A stretch of 43,081 nt of DNA, taken from the NCBI RefSeq assembly GCF_002531725.1, contig NZ_NWSQ01000039.1, forward strand, positions 1 through 43,081, in the 5' to 3' direction. The translations under genes and the position numbers were made by a program. This DNA comes from Rhizobium sp. L43. GTDB taxonomy: Bacteria > Pseudomonadota > Alphaproteobacteria > Rhizobiales > Rhizobiaceae. The notes beneath the pieces were generated by a model, which did not search any database, was not told the origin of the DNA, and worked only from the letters and a program-made list of their open reading frames with translations. Numbering within the stretch: position 1 is the stretch's first letter; each line of letters opens with the position of its first letter. This document shows, piece after piece, positions 8,337 to 17,187 of this stretch.

Positions 8337-10604
8337 CTAAAGGGGAATATTGTGGCTCTCGGCGAAGCGGGCAAGCACCTCGCGCATCGGCATCAAGGCG
8401 TGGTGATCGTCCAACACCTCGTCCATCGCCTTCGTCAGCGCCCCGACATCGAGCCCGAGCAGCATTGCCTTCACCGGTCCGATCGAGGCCGGCGACATCG
8501 AGATCGAGCGGAAGCCAATGCCGAGCAGCGCCATCGCCGAGATGGGTTTGCTGGCGAGCTCGCCGCAGAGCGTCACCGGCGTCTTGTTCCGCTCCGCCCC
8601 GCGCACGATATCGCGCAGGATGCGCAAGAACGGCTTGCCGAGCGGATCGAAGCGGTCTGAAACCCTTGCATTGCCGCGATCGACCGCCATTGAGAACTGG
8701 AAGAGGTCGTTCGAACCGACTGAGACGAAATCGACTGCCTCCATCAGTTCGTCGAGTTGCCAAAGCAGTGCCGGCACCTCCAGCATCGCCCCGAATTGCA
8801 GCTTGCGCGGCAAGCCGTGGCCGAAGCGCGAGAGATGCTGCACTTCCTTCTGCAACAGCTCGCGCACCATCCTCAGCTCGGAAACCTCGGTCACCATCGG
8901 TACCATCAGCTTCAGCTCGGTGTCGGCCGATGCCTTCAGCAGGGCGCGCAACTGGGTGCGCAACAGTCCCGGCCGGTCGAGCGACAGCCGGATGGCGCGC
9001 CAGCCGAGTGCCGGATTTTCTTCCTCATGGCCGCGGAAATAGGGCACCACCTTGTCGCCGCCGATATCGAGCGTACGGAAGGTGACGGTGCGGCCCGCCG
9101 CCTGTTTTATCACATTGCGATAGAACTGCTCCTGCTCGTCCGCCTTTGGCATGGTGGAGGCGATCATGAACTGCAGCTCGGTCCGGAAGAGGCCGATGCC
9201 CTCGGCGCCCGATTCCGAAAGCTGCGGCAGGTCGACCAGCAGCCCCGCATTCATCATCAGCGCGATCCGCTGCCCATCCCTGGTCACCGGCTCGACGGCG
9301 CGCAGCGCCCGGAACTGCTCCTGCCGCCTGGCGCGGAAGCGCACCTTTTCCTCGTAGGAACGGCGGTGATCGGCCATCGGCCGCAGATGCACATGCCCCT
9401 CGTCGGCGTCGATGATCACGGCATCGCCGTTCTCGGCGAGCGCCACCACACCCGCCGCCTGGCCGATGACCGGAATGCCCATGGCGCGCGCGACGATCAC
9501 CACATGGCTCGTCACCGCGCCTTCTTCCAGCACCAGTCCCCGCACATTGGAGCGCGGATAATCGAGCAGCTCGGCCGCGCCCATGGCACGCGCCAGGATG
9601 ATCGCGTCGCTGGGGAAACCTTCGGCGGTCGTCCGCCCGGTATAACCCGTCAACTGCCTGAGCAGCCGGTTCGCCAGATCCTCGAAATCATGCATGCGTT
9701 CGCGCAGATAGGGGTCGGTCAGGCGCATCATCCGCGCCTTGGTGTCGCTCTGCACTTTTTCCACAGCCGCTTCCGCCGTCAGGCCGTTGCGGATCGCCTC
9801 CTCGAGCTTGCGCACCCAGCCCTGGTCATGTGCGAACATCCGATAGGTTTCGAGCACCTCGCGGTGTTCGCCTTCCATCGAGACGTCGCGACGCGACAGC
9901 ATGTCGTCGATCGAGATCCGGAGCGAGCCCATGGCTTCGGCCAGCCGCCGGATTTCCTTCTCTGCATCCTCGTTGAGCAGGTTGGTGACGACGATACGCG
10001 GCTCGTGCAGCACGACGTAACCGAGGCCGATGCCGTCATTATAGGTGTCGCCGTCGATCGTCACCGATCGTGTCAGGTCGAGTTCGAGGCCGGGCTTGGT
10101 GATCTTCTTCAGCTCGCCGGTGGCGATCATCTCGGCAAGCACCATCGCCGTCGTTTCGAGCGCTTCCACCTCCTCGTCGCGATAGTTGCGGCTCGCCTTG
10201 TTCTGCACGACGAGAACGCCGAGCGAGCGGCCGGTTCTCAAGATCGGCACGCCGAGGAAGGAATGATAGATTTCTTCGCCCGTCTCCGGCAGGTAGCGGA
10301 ACGCCGGATGCGACTGCGCGTCGGAAAGGTTCAGCGGCTGTGCCGAAGCGGCGATCGTACCGACGAGGCCCTGCCCCATCTTCAGCTGCGCCAGATGCAC
10401 GGCCTCTCGATTGAGGCCTTCGGTCGCGTAGAGTTCGAGCACGCCGTCGGCGCGCAGCACATAGACGGAGCAAACCTCCGCCACCATATTGCCGGCGATC
10501 TGCCGGACGATCCGGTCAAGACGCTCCTGCGGCTCCAGCGGCTCTGCCATCAACTCGCGCAGCCGCCTGAGCAGCACGCGCGGACCGCCGGAAAGGTCTC
10601 TCAT
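8337..10604 (-). CDS. ptsP: Nitrogen PTS enzyme I (phosphoenolpyruvate-protein phosphotransferase)
   Basis: A 755-residue EI-Ntr. The N-terminal 170 residues form a GAF domain, followed by the PEP-utilising N-terminal domain, the phosphohistidine domain (active His in GAVTSHVVIVARAMG, about residue 355) and the PEP-binding barrel with FRTELQFM and a C-terminal CGELAS that carries the conserved Cys. It takes phosphate from PEP and passes it to NPr and then to EIIA-Ntr, a regulatory chain that in proteobacteria responds to nitrogen (glutamine/2-oxoglutarate through GAF) and controls potassium transport and other functions. The placement between lysC and prfA is the usual rhizobial one. The partner genes ptsO and ptsN are not in this window. 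Confidence 0.97.
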   Translation of the reverse strand: MRDLSGGPRVLLRRLRELMAEPLEPQERLDRIVRQIAGNMVAEVCSVYVLRADGVLELYATEGLNREAVHLAQLKMGQGLVGTIAASAQPLNLSDAQSHPAFRYLPETGEEIYHSFLGVPILRTGRSLGVLVVQNKASRNYRDEEVEALETTAMVLAEMIATGELKKITKPGLELDLTRSVTIDGDTYNDGIGLGYVVLHEPRIVVTNLLNEDAEKEIRRLAEAMGSLRISIDDMLSRRDVSMEGEHREVLETYRMFAHDQGWVRKLEEAIRNGLTAEAAVEKVQSDTKARMMRLTDPYLRERMHDFEDLANRLLRQLTGYTGRTTAEGFPSDAIILARAMGAAELLDYPRSNVRGLVLEEGAVTSHVVIVARAMGIPVIGQAAGVVALAENGDAVIIDADEGHVHLRPMADHRRSYEEKVRFRARRQEQFRALRAVEPVTRDGQRIALMMNAGLLVDLPQLSESGAEGIGLFRTELQFMIASTMPKADEQEQFYRNVIKQAAGRTVTFRTLDIGGDKVVPYFRGHEEENPALGWRAIRLSLDRPGLLRTQLRALLKASADTELKLMVPMVTEVSELRMVRELLQKEVQHLSRFGHGLPRKLQFGAMLEVPALLWQLDELMEAVDFVSVGSNDLFQFSMAVDRGNARVSDRFDPLGKPFLRILRDIVRGAERNKTPVTLCGELASKPISAMALLGIGFRSISMSPASIGPVKAMLLGLDVGALTKAMDEVLDDHHALMPMREVLARFAESHNIPL

Positions 10605-10693
10605 GGCGTCTCAAGCTCCCGAAACAACGCACTCACTCCCGGCGGGCCGGCCCTTGTCTCCTCAACCTGAAGGGGCAGGCCGCCCACTGGGAA

Positions 10694-11968
10694 TCAATTC
10701 TTATCCAGACCGTAGCAGGAATGCAAAGTCCTGACAGCGAGTTCTGCATAAGGACCGTCGATCAGGATCGAAATCTTGATCTCGGAGGTGGTGATCGCCT
10801 TGATGTTGATGCCTTTTTCAGCAAGTGCACGAAATGCGGTGGCGGCAACGCCCGCATGGCTGCGCATGCCGATGCCGATGACCGACACTTTCACCAGCCC
10901 CGATTCGTTCTGCACGACATCGTAGCCGATCTTCTCCTTATGGTCGCCGAGCACCTTGATCGCCTTCTCGACGTCGCCCGACGGCACGGTGAAGGTCATG
11001 TCGGTCTTCGACCCGTCCTCGGAGATATTCTGGACGATCATGTCGACATTGATATGGGATTCGGCGAGCGGCCCGAAGATCGCCGCGGAAACGCCCGGCC
11101 GGTCGGCAAGACGGCGAAGCGAGATCTGAGCCTCATCCTTGGCATAGGCGATGCCGGTGACTACTTCCTGTTCCACGATTTCATCCTCGTCACAAATCAG
11201 CGTTCCGGGCGGGTTTAGCAGATCGCCCATGCCCGGAGCATCGGGATCTTCGAATGACGAGCGCACGAAGGTGCGCACCTTGTGCACCATGGCGAGCTCG
11301 ACCGAACGCACCTGCAGGACCTTGGCGCCGAGCGAGGCCATCTCCAGCATTTCCTCGAAGGCGATCTTCTTCAGCCTGCGCGCCTTCGGCACGATGCGCG
11401 GGTCGGTCGTATAAACGCCGTCGACATCGGTATAGATATCGCAGCGATCGGCTTTGACAGCTGCCGCGATGGCGACGGCCGACGTATCCGACCCGCCGCG
11501 CCCAAGCGTCGCAAGGCGGTTGTCAGGCCCCAGTCCCTGGAAGCCGGCGATGACGGCAACCTGTCCCTCGCCCATCCGTTTGACGATGTCGGAACCGTCG
11601 ATCTCCAGGATCCGCGCCGCGCCATGCGCATTGTCGGTGCGGATCGGGATCTGCCACCCCTGCCAGGAACGCGCATTGATATCCATCGCCTGCAAGGCGA
11701 TCGCCAGCAGCCCCGAGGTCACCTGCTCGCCGGAGGCGACCACCGCATCATATTCGCGCGCATCGTAAAAGGGAGAATTGGCGCCGATCACTTTCGGCAT
11801 GCCCTGCACCCAGCCGACCAGTTCATTGGTCTTGCCGGACATGGCCGATACCACAACCGCCACCTCGTGACCGGCATCGACTTCGCGTTTCACATGGCGG
11901 GCAACGTTCTTGATGCGGTCCAGGTCAGCGACGGACGTGCCGCCGAATTTCATTACGATGCGTGCCAT
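10694..11968 (-). CDS. lysC: Aspartate kinase
   Basis: A 424-residue aspartokinase that phosphorylates aspartate as the first committed step to lysine, threonine and methionine and to diaminopimelate. KFGGTSVAD at residues 8-16 is the aspartokinase signature. The catalytic amino-acid kinase domain (1-250) is followed by two C-terminal ACT domains (about 265-420), which in this family bind Lys and/or Thr for feedback control. The monofunctional length rules out fusion to homoserine dehydrogenase. It is first gene of the leftward lysC-ptsP-prfA-prmC run, and about 300 bp separates it from divergent ubiG. Confidence 0.97.
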   Translation of the reverse strand: MARIVMKFGGTSVADLDRIKNVARHVKREVDAGHEVAVVVSAMSGKTNELVGWVQGMPKVIGANSPFYDAREYDAVVASGEQVTSGLLAIALQAMDINARSWQGWQIPIRTDNAHGAARILEIDGSDIVKRMGEGQVAVIAGFQGLGPDNRLATLGRGGSDTSAVAIAAAVKADRCDIYTDVDGVYTTDPRIVPKARRLKKIAFEEMLEMASLGAKVLQVRSVELAMVHKVRTFVRSSFEDPDAPGMGDLLNPPGTLICDEDEIVEQEVVTGIAYAKDEAQISLRRLADRPGVSAAIFGPLAESHINVDMIVQNISEDGSKTDMTFTVPSGDVEKAIKVLGDHKEKIGYDVVQNESGLVKVSVIGIGMRSHAGVAATAFRALAEKGINIKAITTSEIKISILIDGPYAELAVRTLHSCYGLDKN

Positions 11969-12266
11969 ATGCCTCTACCACGACTGGCGCCGGAAAACGG
12001 AAACCCGGACCCGGCATCACGAAAGCTCCGGGGCAGAGCGGCCTGGCCAAAGAGCAGCCATCCCAACCTCTGGAACCGCTCTAAAAAGCCCAGGCCCCAA
12101 AGGCCCCAAGTTGCGGCGTCTCTTAGCGAGTTTGGCGGGGGGAGGCAAGCGCGCGCGATAAAAGCTGTTGCGAGCGGCTCAGCCCTCGTCGGTCGCCGAT
12201 CTCCACGCCCCTTGACTTATGCCCCCGATCGTCCGACTTCACTTGTCGGAACGCAAGGAGTGGACG

Positions 12267-13013
12267 ATGACGGAAACCGCCAGAAGCACGATCGACCAGG
12301 GCGAAGTGGACCGCTTCTCGACGATGGCGGCGGAATGGTGGAGCCCGACCGGCAAATTCAGGCCGCTGCACAAATTCAATCCGGTCCGCCTCTCCTATAT
12401 AAGAGACAAGGCCTGCGAGAATTTCGGTCGCGACCCGAAAAACGCCCGCCCGCTCGAGGGTCTGCGCGTGCTCGATATCGGCTGCGGCGGCGGCCTGCTG
12501 TCCGAACCGGTCGCCCGTATGGGCGCCTCCGTCGTCGGCGCCGATCCGTCCGAGAAGAATATCGGCATTGCCTCGACCCATGCGAAGGCCTCCGGCGTTT
12601 CGGTCGACTATCGCGCCGTCACCGCCGAGGAACTCGCCGAGGCCGGCGAAACCTTCGATATCGTCCTCAACATGGAAGTGGTCGAACACGTAGCCGACGT
12701 CGAGTTCTTCATGACGACCTGCGCGAAGATGGTCCGCCCCGGCGGCCTGATCTTCGTTGCCACCATCAACCGCACGATGAAGGCAGCAGCGCTTGCCATC
12801 TTCGCCGCCGAAAACATTCTACGCTGGCTGCCGCGCGGCACTCACCAGTATGAGAAGCTGGTTCGCCCGGAAGAGTTGGAAAAGCCGCTGACAGCAGGCG
12901 GCCTCGAGATCACCGACCGGACCGGCGTCTTCTTCAATCCGCTGTCGAACCAGTGGAACCTGTCCAAGGATATGGACGTGAACTATATGCTGCTGGCCAA
13001 GCAGCCTGCATAG
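12267..13013 (+). CDS. ubiG: Ubiquinone biosynthesis O-methyltransferase
   Basis: A 248-residue class I SAM methyltransferase for both O-methylation steps in ubiquinone synthesis. The SAM-binding loop VLDIGCGGGLLSEP lies near residue 68, and the EVVEHV motif near residue 135 is typical of UbiG. The N-terminal WWSPTGKFRPLHKFNPVR pattern is also UbiG-specific. ATG at 12267 is chosen because AAGGAG (12255-12260) lies 6 bases upstream; the open frame begins at 12219. The gene is divergent from lysC and convergent with the DUF3291 gene, 15 bp away. Confidence 0.95.
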   Translation: MTETARSTIDQGEVDRFSTMAAEWWSPTGKFRPLHKFNPVRLSYIRDKACENFGRDPKNARPLEGLRVLDIGCGGGLLSEPVARMGASVVGADPSEKNIGIASTHAKASGVSVDYRAVTAEELAEAGETFDIVLNMEVVEHVADVEFFMTTCAKMVRPGGLIFVATINRTMKAAALAIFAAENILRWLPRGTHQYEKLVRPEELEKPLTAGGLEITDRTGVFFNPLSNQWNLSKDMDVNYMLLAKQPA

Positions 13014-13028
13014 CTAGCAATAAGCCGA

Positions 13029-13607
13029 CTAAACTTTCAGCATCTGCGCGCGAGCAAGCAGATCCTTTTGGGTTTCCGCGTTGCAAGCGGCAAGTTCCTT
13101 GACTCGGTCGCGATCGATTGTCGTCCCCGCTCCGTCAGGCCCGTAAGGCTGCTTGAACGTAAAAGCGCCGGGGCTTGGCCCGTGATCGGCGAGATATTCG
13201 AGGCGTTCGACACCCTCCTGCCAATCCGGCCTGTGATGGCCAGACACCCACCACAGAACCAGCGGCGGCCATGTCTGTTTCACATTCCAGCTGCGCGCAT
13301 GTTTAAGCGCCTCCGCATGCACACCATTATAGGTAAAGGCCATCAGGCTCTCGATGTCGGCCCAGAGCGAAAGGGAGGAGGGTGCTGATGTAAATCCGCT
13401 GCCCTCGATATAACGGGGAAAGGCCTGAACGCCCCAGCTTCTGACTCCGGGATAACCGGCATAGCCGGAGCGTCCGATGAAGCCGCAGGCACGGGCGGCG
13501 GCTTCGAAATTCAAAGGCTCGCGGAGAACGAAGCCTTCAACCGTTTCGCTTTCGGCAGGCGCGACGTGCAGGCCGAAATTGTAGAAGGCCAGCCGCGCGG
13601 AAGGCAT
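13029..13607 (-). CDS. DUF3291 domain protein
   Basis: A 192-residue protein matching the DUF3291 family by its pattern: a beta strand near the start (LAFYNFGLHVAP), a LSLWADIESLMAFTY block, then PPLVLWWVSGHHRPDWQEGVERLEYLADHGPSPGAFTF in two parts. The order resembles a dimeric alpha/beta-barrel (ABM-like) fold, as in monooxygenase-type or chlorite-dismutase-like proteins, but no activity is established. It is the last gene of the comF-grxC-Nit-DUF1178 run and starts one base after the DUF1178 stop codon, so co-translation is likely. No signal peptide or membrane segment. Confidence 0.85.
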   Translation of the reverse strand: MPSARLAFYNFGLHVAPAESETVEGFVLREPLNFEAAARACGFIGRSGYAGYPGVRSWGVQAFPRYIEGSGFTSAPSSLSLWADIESLMAFTYNGVHAEALKHARSWNVKQTWPPLVLWWVSGHHRPDWQEGVERLEYLADHGPSPGAFTFKQPYGPDGAGTTIDRDRVKELAACNAETQKDLLARAQMLKV

Positions 13608-13608
13608 T

Positions 13609-14037
13609 TCAGTTCACATCCTCGGGCAGAACAGGGATAGCGGCGATCTCGATACCCTCTTCCACGAGCGCCTGCGCCTCGTCGAACGTCGCCTGGCCGA
13701 TAATGCCGCGGGCATCCGCCTCGCCGTAGTGGATCTTGCGGGCCTCCTCGGGAAACTGCGTGCCGACATCCTCGGAATTGGCCTTGACGGCCGCAACCGC
13801 CTCTTTCAGTTTTTGCAGGGCTTCCTGGCGCATGGCATCCATCGCCAGCGTCTGCCTCTCGTCCTTTTTCCGCGCCGTCGAGACCGAAGGCGCCATCAGC
13901 AGCTTGGACACGGCGGCGGAATGGCAGACCGGGCAGGTCAGGAAACCGGTCGCGGCCTGGCGGTCGAAATCGGCGCTTTCAGAAAACCAGCCTTCGAATT
14001 CATGGGCATTGTCACAGGTGAGCGAATAGCGGATCAA
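13609..14037 (-). CDS. DUF1178 family protein with zinc-ribbon-like cysteines
   Basis: A 142-residue protein beginning MIRYSLTCDNAHEFEGWF, with a second cysteine pair CPVCHS at about residues 34-39. The Cys/His spacing suggests a small metal-binding ribbon at the N-terminus. A charged helical part and an acidic tail follow. DUF1178 is common in alpha- and betaproteobacteria and usually next to a Nit-family hydrolase, as here. Function unknown. It overlaps the upstream amidase gene by 4 bp (ATGA), which implies translational coupling. Confidence 0.9.
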   Translation of the reverse strand: MIRYSLTCDNAHEFEGWFSESADFDRQAATGFLTCPVCHSAAVSKLLMAPSVSTARKKDERQTLAMDAMRQEALQKLKEAVAAVKANSEDVGTQFPEEARKIHYGEADARGIIGQATFDEAQALVEEGIEIAAIPVLPEDVN

Positions 14038-14891
14038 GCGGCAACGCCTCCTGCGACTTCCCCCGCAATCCTCTCGACCGAAAATTCCCGGCCATTCCTC
14101 AGGTTCGGGATCTTGTCATGCGCGGCCTTGACCGCGCCGGGGTCGATCTCGGCGACGATGACCGCCTCGCCGGTGCCGCCGGCAGACGCCAGCACCGTGC
14201 CCCAGGGGTCGATGATCATCGAATGGCCGAAGGTCTCGCGGCCGTCCTCGTGCCGGCCGGCCTGCGCGGCGGCAATCACGAAGACACCGTTCTCGATCGC
14301 GCGAGCCCTGAGCAGGATCTCCCAATGCGCCTCGCCGGTCTGCTTGGTAAAGGCAGCGGGAACCGTCATCACTTCGGCGCCGGCAACCGCCTGGGCGCGG
14401 AAGAGCGCGGGAAAACGCACGTCGTAGCAGATGGCAAAGCCCATTTCGGCAAAGGGTAGCGACAGGACGCGGGCCTCCGAGCCGGCTGTGTAGGCCGCAC
14501 TTTCACGCCAGCTCTCGCCATTGTCGAGATCGACGTCGAACATATGGATCTTGTCGTAGCGATTGAGCATCCTGCCGTCAGGGCCGAACAGGAAACCGCG
14601 ATTGGCGATCTTGCCGTCGGCAAGGGCGATCGCCGTCGAGCCGACATGCATGTGGATGCCGAATTCGGCGGCGAGATCGGAGCCGGTCTTGACGATAATG
14701 TCATGGGCCTCGTCGGCGAGCACGGCGCGCGCCGCCGCGCGGTCGCGCTGCAGCATGCCGGTCATCTCGGGCGTCTGCACATAGGTCGCGCCCTGGCCGG
14801 CGGCCTCGCGCACCAGCCGCGCCATGGCGGCGGCATTCTTCACCGGATCGACCCCGGAACACATCTGGATGGCGGCAGCCTTGAAGCTCAT
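14034..14891 (-). CDS. Nit-type carbon-nitrogen hydrolase (probable deaminated glutathione amidase)
   Basis: A 285-residue nitrilase-superfamily amidase. All three catalytic residues are visible: Glu in TPEMTG (about 43), Lys in YDKIHMFDVDL (about 112) and Cys in ICYDVRFP (about 148). The KIHMFDVD stretch resembles the Nit1 branch, which hydrolyses deaminated glutathione, a metabolite repair reaction; omega-amidase is the main alternative. ATG at 14891 gives the usual MSFKAAAIQM start; a longer open frame to 14972 would run into grxC. The gene lies 10 bp after grxC, supporting a thiol or glutathione connection. Confidence 0.88.
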   Translation of the reverse strand: MSFKAAAIQMCSGVDPVKNAAAMARLVREAAGQGATYVQTPEMTGMLQRDRAAARAVLADEAHDIIVKTGSDLAAEFGIHMHVGSTAIALADGKIANRGFLFGPDGRMLNRYDKIHMFDVDLDNGESWRESAAYTAGSEARVLSLPFAEMGFAICYDVRFPALFRAQAVAGAEVMTVPAAFTKQTGEAHWEILLRARAIENGVFVIAAAQAGRHEDGRETFGHSMIIDPWGTVLASAGGTGEAVIVAEIDPGAVKAAHDKIPNLRNGREFSVERIAGEVAGGVAA

Positions 14892-14901
14892 CGGTTCGTC
14901 C

Positions 14902-15159
14902 TCAGGCCACCAGCATCGGATCGAGCTTGCCGGCCCGATCCAGCGCAAAGAGATCGTCGCAACCGCCGACATGATCGACGCCGATGAAGATCTGCGGGAA
15001 GGTGGTGCGCCCGTTCGACTTGCCGATCATCTCCTGGCGAAGATCCGGCGAGTAGGTGGCGTCGTGCTCGACATATTCGACGCCCTTTTCTTCGAGCAGG
15101 GACTTGGCGCGGCTGCAATAGCCGCAAAACTGCCGTGTATAGATGGTGACGGGTACCAT
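14902..15159 (-). CDS. grxC: Glutaredoxin 3
   Basis: An 85-residue monomeric glutaredoxin with the dithiol active site CGYC at residues 12-15, a TTFPQIFIG loop containing the cis-Pro, and GGCDDL, which binds glutathione. It reduces protein and mixed disulfides with electrons from glutathione. ATG at 15159 gives the standard start MVPVTIYTRQFCGYC; the frame is open to 15219, which is unlikely to be translated. It is flanked by comF upstream (31 bp) and the Nit amidase downstream. Confidence 0.95.
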   Translation of the reverse strand: MVPVTIYTRQFCGYCSRAKSLLEEKGVEYVEHDATYSPDLRQEMIGKSNGRTTFPQIFIGVDHVGGCDDLFALDRAGKLDPMLVA

Positions 15160-15190
15160 GATCTCTCCAGACCGATGCCGGGTATTTCTG

Positions 15191-15967
15191 TCATATAGGC
15201 TCGGACAGAGCCCTTGCAAAGGTCAAAACCGTTATCTCGGCCGCCCCCGCCTTGCGCAATGTCCGGCTTGCTGCAGCGACCGTCGCCCCTGTTGTATAGA
15301 CGTCGTCGACGAGCACGATGCGCTTGCCGAAAATGTCGTTTTCGCGACCCTTGGCAATCGCGAAAGCGCCCCTGACATTATCCTCACGCGCCTTCGCGCC
15401 AAGGCCGACCTGCTGGCTGGTGCGCTTGACGCGGATAAGCGTTGCGGCCAGCAGCGGCTTGCCCGAAAGCCTTGCCATGTGGCGGGCAAGCTCGGCGGCC
15501 TGATTGAACTTGCGCGCCAGCATGCGGGTACGGTGCAGCGGCACCGGGATCAGCGCATCGCAGCTTTCGACCGCTCCGTCGGAGGCGCGCAGCATCCAGG
15601 CGGCCATCATCGGCGCCAGATCGGTGCGATCGCGATATTTCAGCCCATGAACGAGATCGCGGACCGCATGGTCGTGGGTCGCAGCCGACCGCAGCCGGTC
15701 GAAGGGCGGCGGGTGGGCGATCGCCTCGGCGCTGAGGATGCCGGCGCCGAGATCGTGCGAGAAGGGAATGCCGAGCACTTCGCAATAAGGCCGTTCGATG
15801 AAGCGGATGCCGGACCAACACTTTGCGCAGAGCCCGCGATGACCGCCTGTGGAAATACCGCAGACCGAACAGGCCGGCGGATAAAAGAAATCGGCAAGCA
15901 CCGAAAACGGCCGCAAGAGATGCGTCCGCAAGACCTTTGACGGACTTTCGACATCGATCGGCCCCAT
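15191..15967 (-). CDS. comF: ComF family phosphoribosyltransferase-like protein
   Basis: A 258-residue protein with an N-terminal zinc-finger-like region (CSVCG ... CAKC ... CEVLG, about residues 34-66) and a C-terminal type I phosphoribosyltransferase domain with the PRPP loop IVLVDDVYTTGATV (about residues 215-228). In naturally competent bacteria ComF/GntX proteins take part in DNA uptake; the biochemical activity is not settled, and rhizobia are not known for natural competence. It is the first gene of the leftward grxC run and is divergent from a methyltransferase gene, with under 80 bp for both promoters. Confidence 0.9.
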   Translation of the reverse strand: MGPIDVESPSKVLRTHLLRPFSVLADFFYPPACSVCGISTGGHRGLCAKCWSGIRFIERPYCEVLGIPFSHDLGAGILSAEAIAHPPPFDRLRSAATHDHAVRDLVHGLKYRDRTDLAPMMAAWMLRASDGAVESCDALIPVPLHRTRMLARKFNQAAELARHMARLSGKPLLAATLIRVKRTSQQVGLGAKAREDNVRGAFAIAKGRENDIFGKRIVLVDDVYTTGATVAAASRTLRKAGAAEITVLTFARALSEPI

Positions 15968-16044
15968 GCCAACGAGGCTAGCGCATAATCTCGAAAAGGA
16001 AAATCGTCTTGCCGCTTAAACCGTGCGGGACTAAGGACATCGCC

Positions 16045-16929
16045 ATGGAAACGATTTTCGACAAGGCCCTGATCGCCGTGCATCGCCATCGCGCGCTTGT
16101 CAACAACGACCCGAAAGCCGCCTTCCTGCTCGACATCGCCGGTGAAGAAATGGCCGAGCGGCTTGCGGTCGTCGAGCGGACCTTCGAGACCGCCGTCGAA
16201 CTGCATGGCGCAACGGGGGCTGCCGCCCGTGCCGCGCTGGCGACGGGCAAGATCGGCACGATGATCCGCGTCGAGAGCGAGAAGGCCTATGCGATCCCGG
16301 GAGAAACCCTGATCGAGGCGCCGCTCGAGGACGTGCCGCTCGAGCCACAATCGGCCAATCTCATCCTTGCGCCCCTCAGCCTGCATCTGACCAACGATAC
16401 GCCTGGCGTCTTCATCCAGATCCGTCGCGCCCTGAAGCCGGACGGCCTGTTCCTGGCTGCGATCCCCGGCGCCGGCACGCTGCAGGAATTGCGCGACGTG
16501 CTGCTGACCGCCGAGGTCGAGATGACAGGCGGCGCAAGTCCGCGCGTCATCCCTTTCGCCGATGTGCGCGATGTCGGCAGCCTGATGCAGCGCGGCGGCT
16601 TCGCGCTCCCGGTGATCGATGCGGAGAACTACACAGTACGATATGATTCGCTCTTTCCGCTGATGCGGGATCTGAGAGCGATGGGCATGAGCAATCCGCT
16701 TGCAGCGCGCGGCCGCGCGCCGCTGACGCGCGCCTTCTTCCTGCGCGCAGCCGAGATCTATGCCGAACGCTATGCCGATCCCGACGGACGCATCCGCGCC
16801 ACCTTCTCGATCATCTATGTCTCGGGATGGGCTCCGCACGACAGCCAGCAAAAGCCGCTGAAGCCGGGCTCGGCCAAGGCACGCCTTGCCGATGCGCTGA
16901 AGGTGGAAGAGCACAAGCTCAGGCAATAG
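16045..16929 (+). CDS. Methyltransferase domain protein, NDUFAF5-like
   Basis: A 294-residue SAM-methyltransferase-fold protein. Its N-terminal pattern (IFDKALIAVHRHRA) and blocks such as APLSLHLTNDTPGVFIQIRRALKPDGLF and NPLAARGRAPLTR resemble mitochondrial NDUFAF5 (C20orf7) and BioC-like proteins. In NDUFAF5 the role is modification of a complex I subunit during assembly; a similar role here is inference. The SAM loop is degenerate (no clear GxGxG), which I also recall for some alphaproteobacterial members. ATG at 16045 follows AAGGA (16033-16037) with good spacing; the open frame starts at 16009. Convergent with the Flp pilin gene 23 bp downstream. Confidence 0.85.
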   Translation: METIFDKALIAVHRHRALVNNDPKAAFLLDIAGEEMAERLAVVERTFETAVELHGATGAAARAALATGKIGTMIRVESEKAYAIPGETLIEAPLEDVPLEPQSANLILAPLSLHLTNDTPGVFIQIRRALKPDGLFLAAIPGAGTLQELRDVLLTAEVEMTGGASPRVIPFADVRDVGSLMQRGGFALPVIDAENYTVRYDSLFPLMRDLRAMGMSNPLAARGRAPLTRAFFLRAAEIYAERYADPDGRIRATFSIIYVSGWAPHDSQQKPLKPGSAKARLADALKVEEHKLRQ

Positions 16930-16952
16930 ATACCGGGTAGCCGGCAGCTTCT

Positions 16953-17120
16953 TCAATTCACTGGCAGATTGTTATTGATCACGTTGAAGACGTTCTGCAG
17001 CGCATTGGTAAAAAAGCCCAGACCGGAGATGAGCGCAGTGCAGATGATGGCGGCGATCAGGCCATATTCGATCGCCGTCGCACCTCTGTTATCCGCAAGA
17101 AATGCTTTCATAAGACGCAT
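16953..17120 (-). CDS. Flp/Fap-type pilin
   Basis: A 55-residue type IVb prepilin. A short basic leader (MRLMKAFLADNRG) is followed by ATAIEYGLIAAI and a single hydrophobic helix. The Gly-Ala junction at about residues 13-14, with Glu and Tyr at +5 and +6, is the cut site for a CpaA/TadV prepilin peptidase. Such pilins build Flp pili with the Tad apparatus. No cpa/tad genes lie nearby, so this is an orphan copy in this window. ATG at 17120 is preferred because AAAGG lies 8 bases upstream; an internal ATG at 17111 is the alternative. Confidence 0.88.
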   Translation of the reverse strand: MRLMKAFLADNRGATAIEYGLIAAIICTALISGLGFFTNALQNVFNVINNNLPVN

Positions 17121-17187
17121 TACCCCAACCTTTAGCGCGAAGACGACAAACGACCATTCCACGACCATCGGGCGATGGCCGGCACTT

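Noticed and set aside
8757..10670. A 637-codon open frame antisense to ptsP
   Set aside because: Shadow of ptsP; no start site and no motif.
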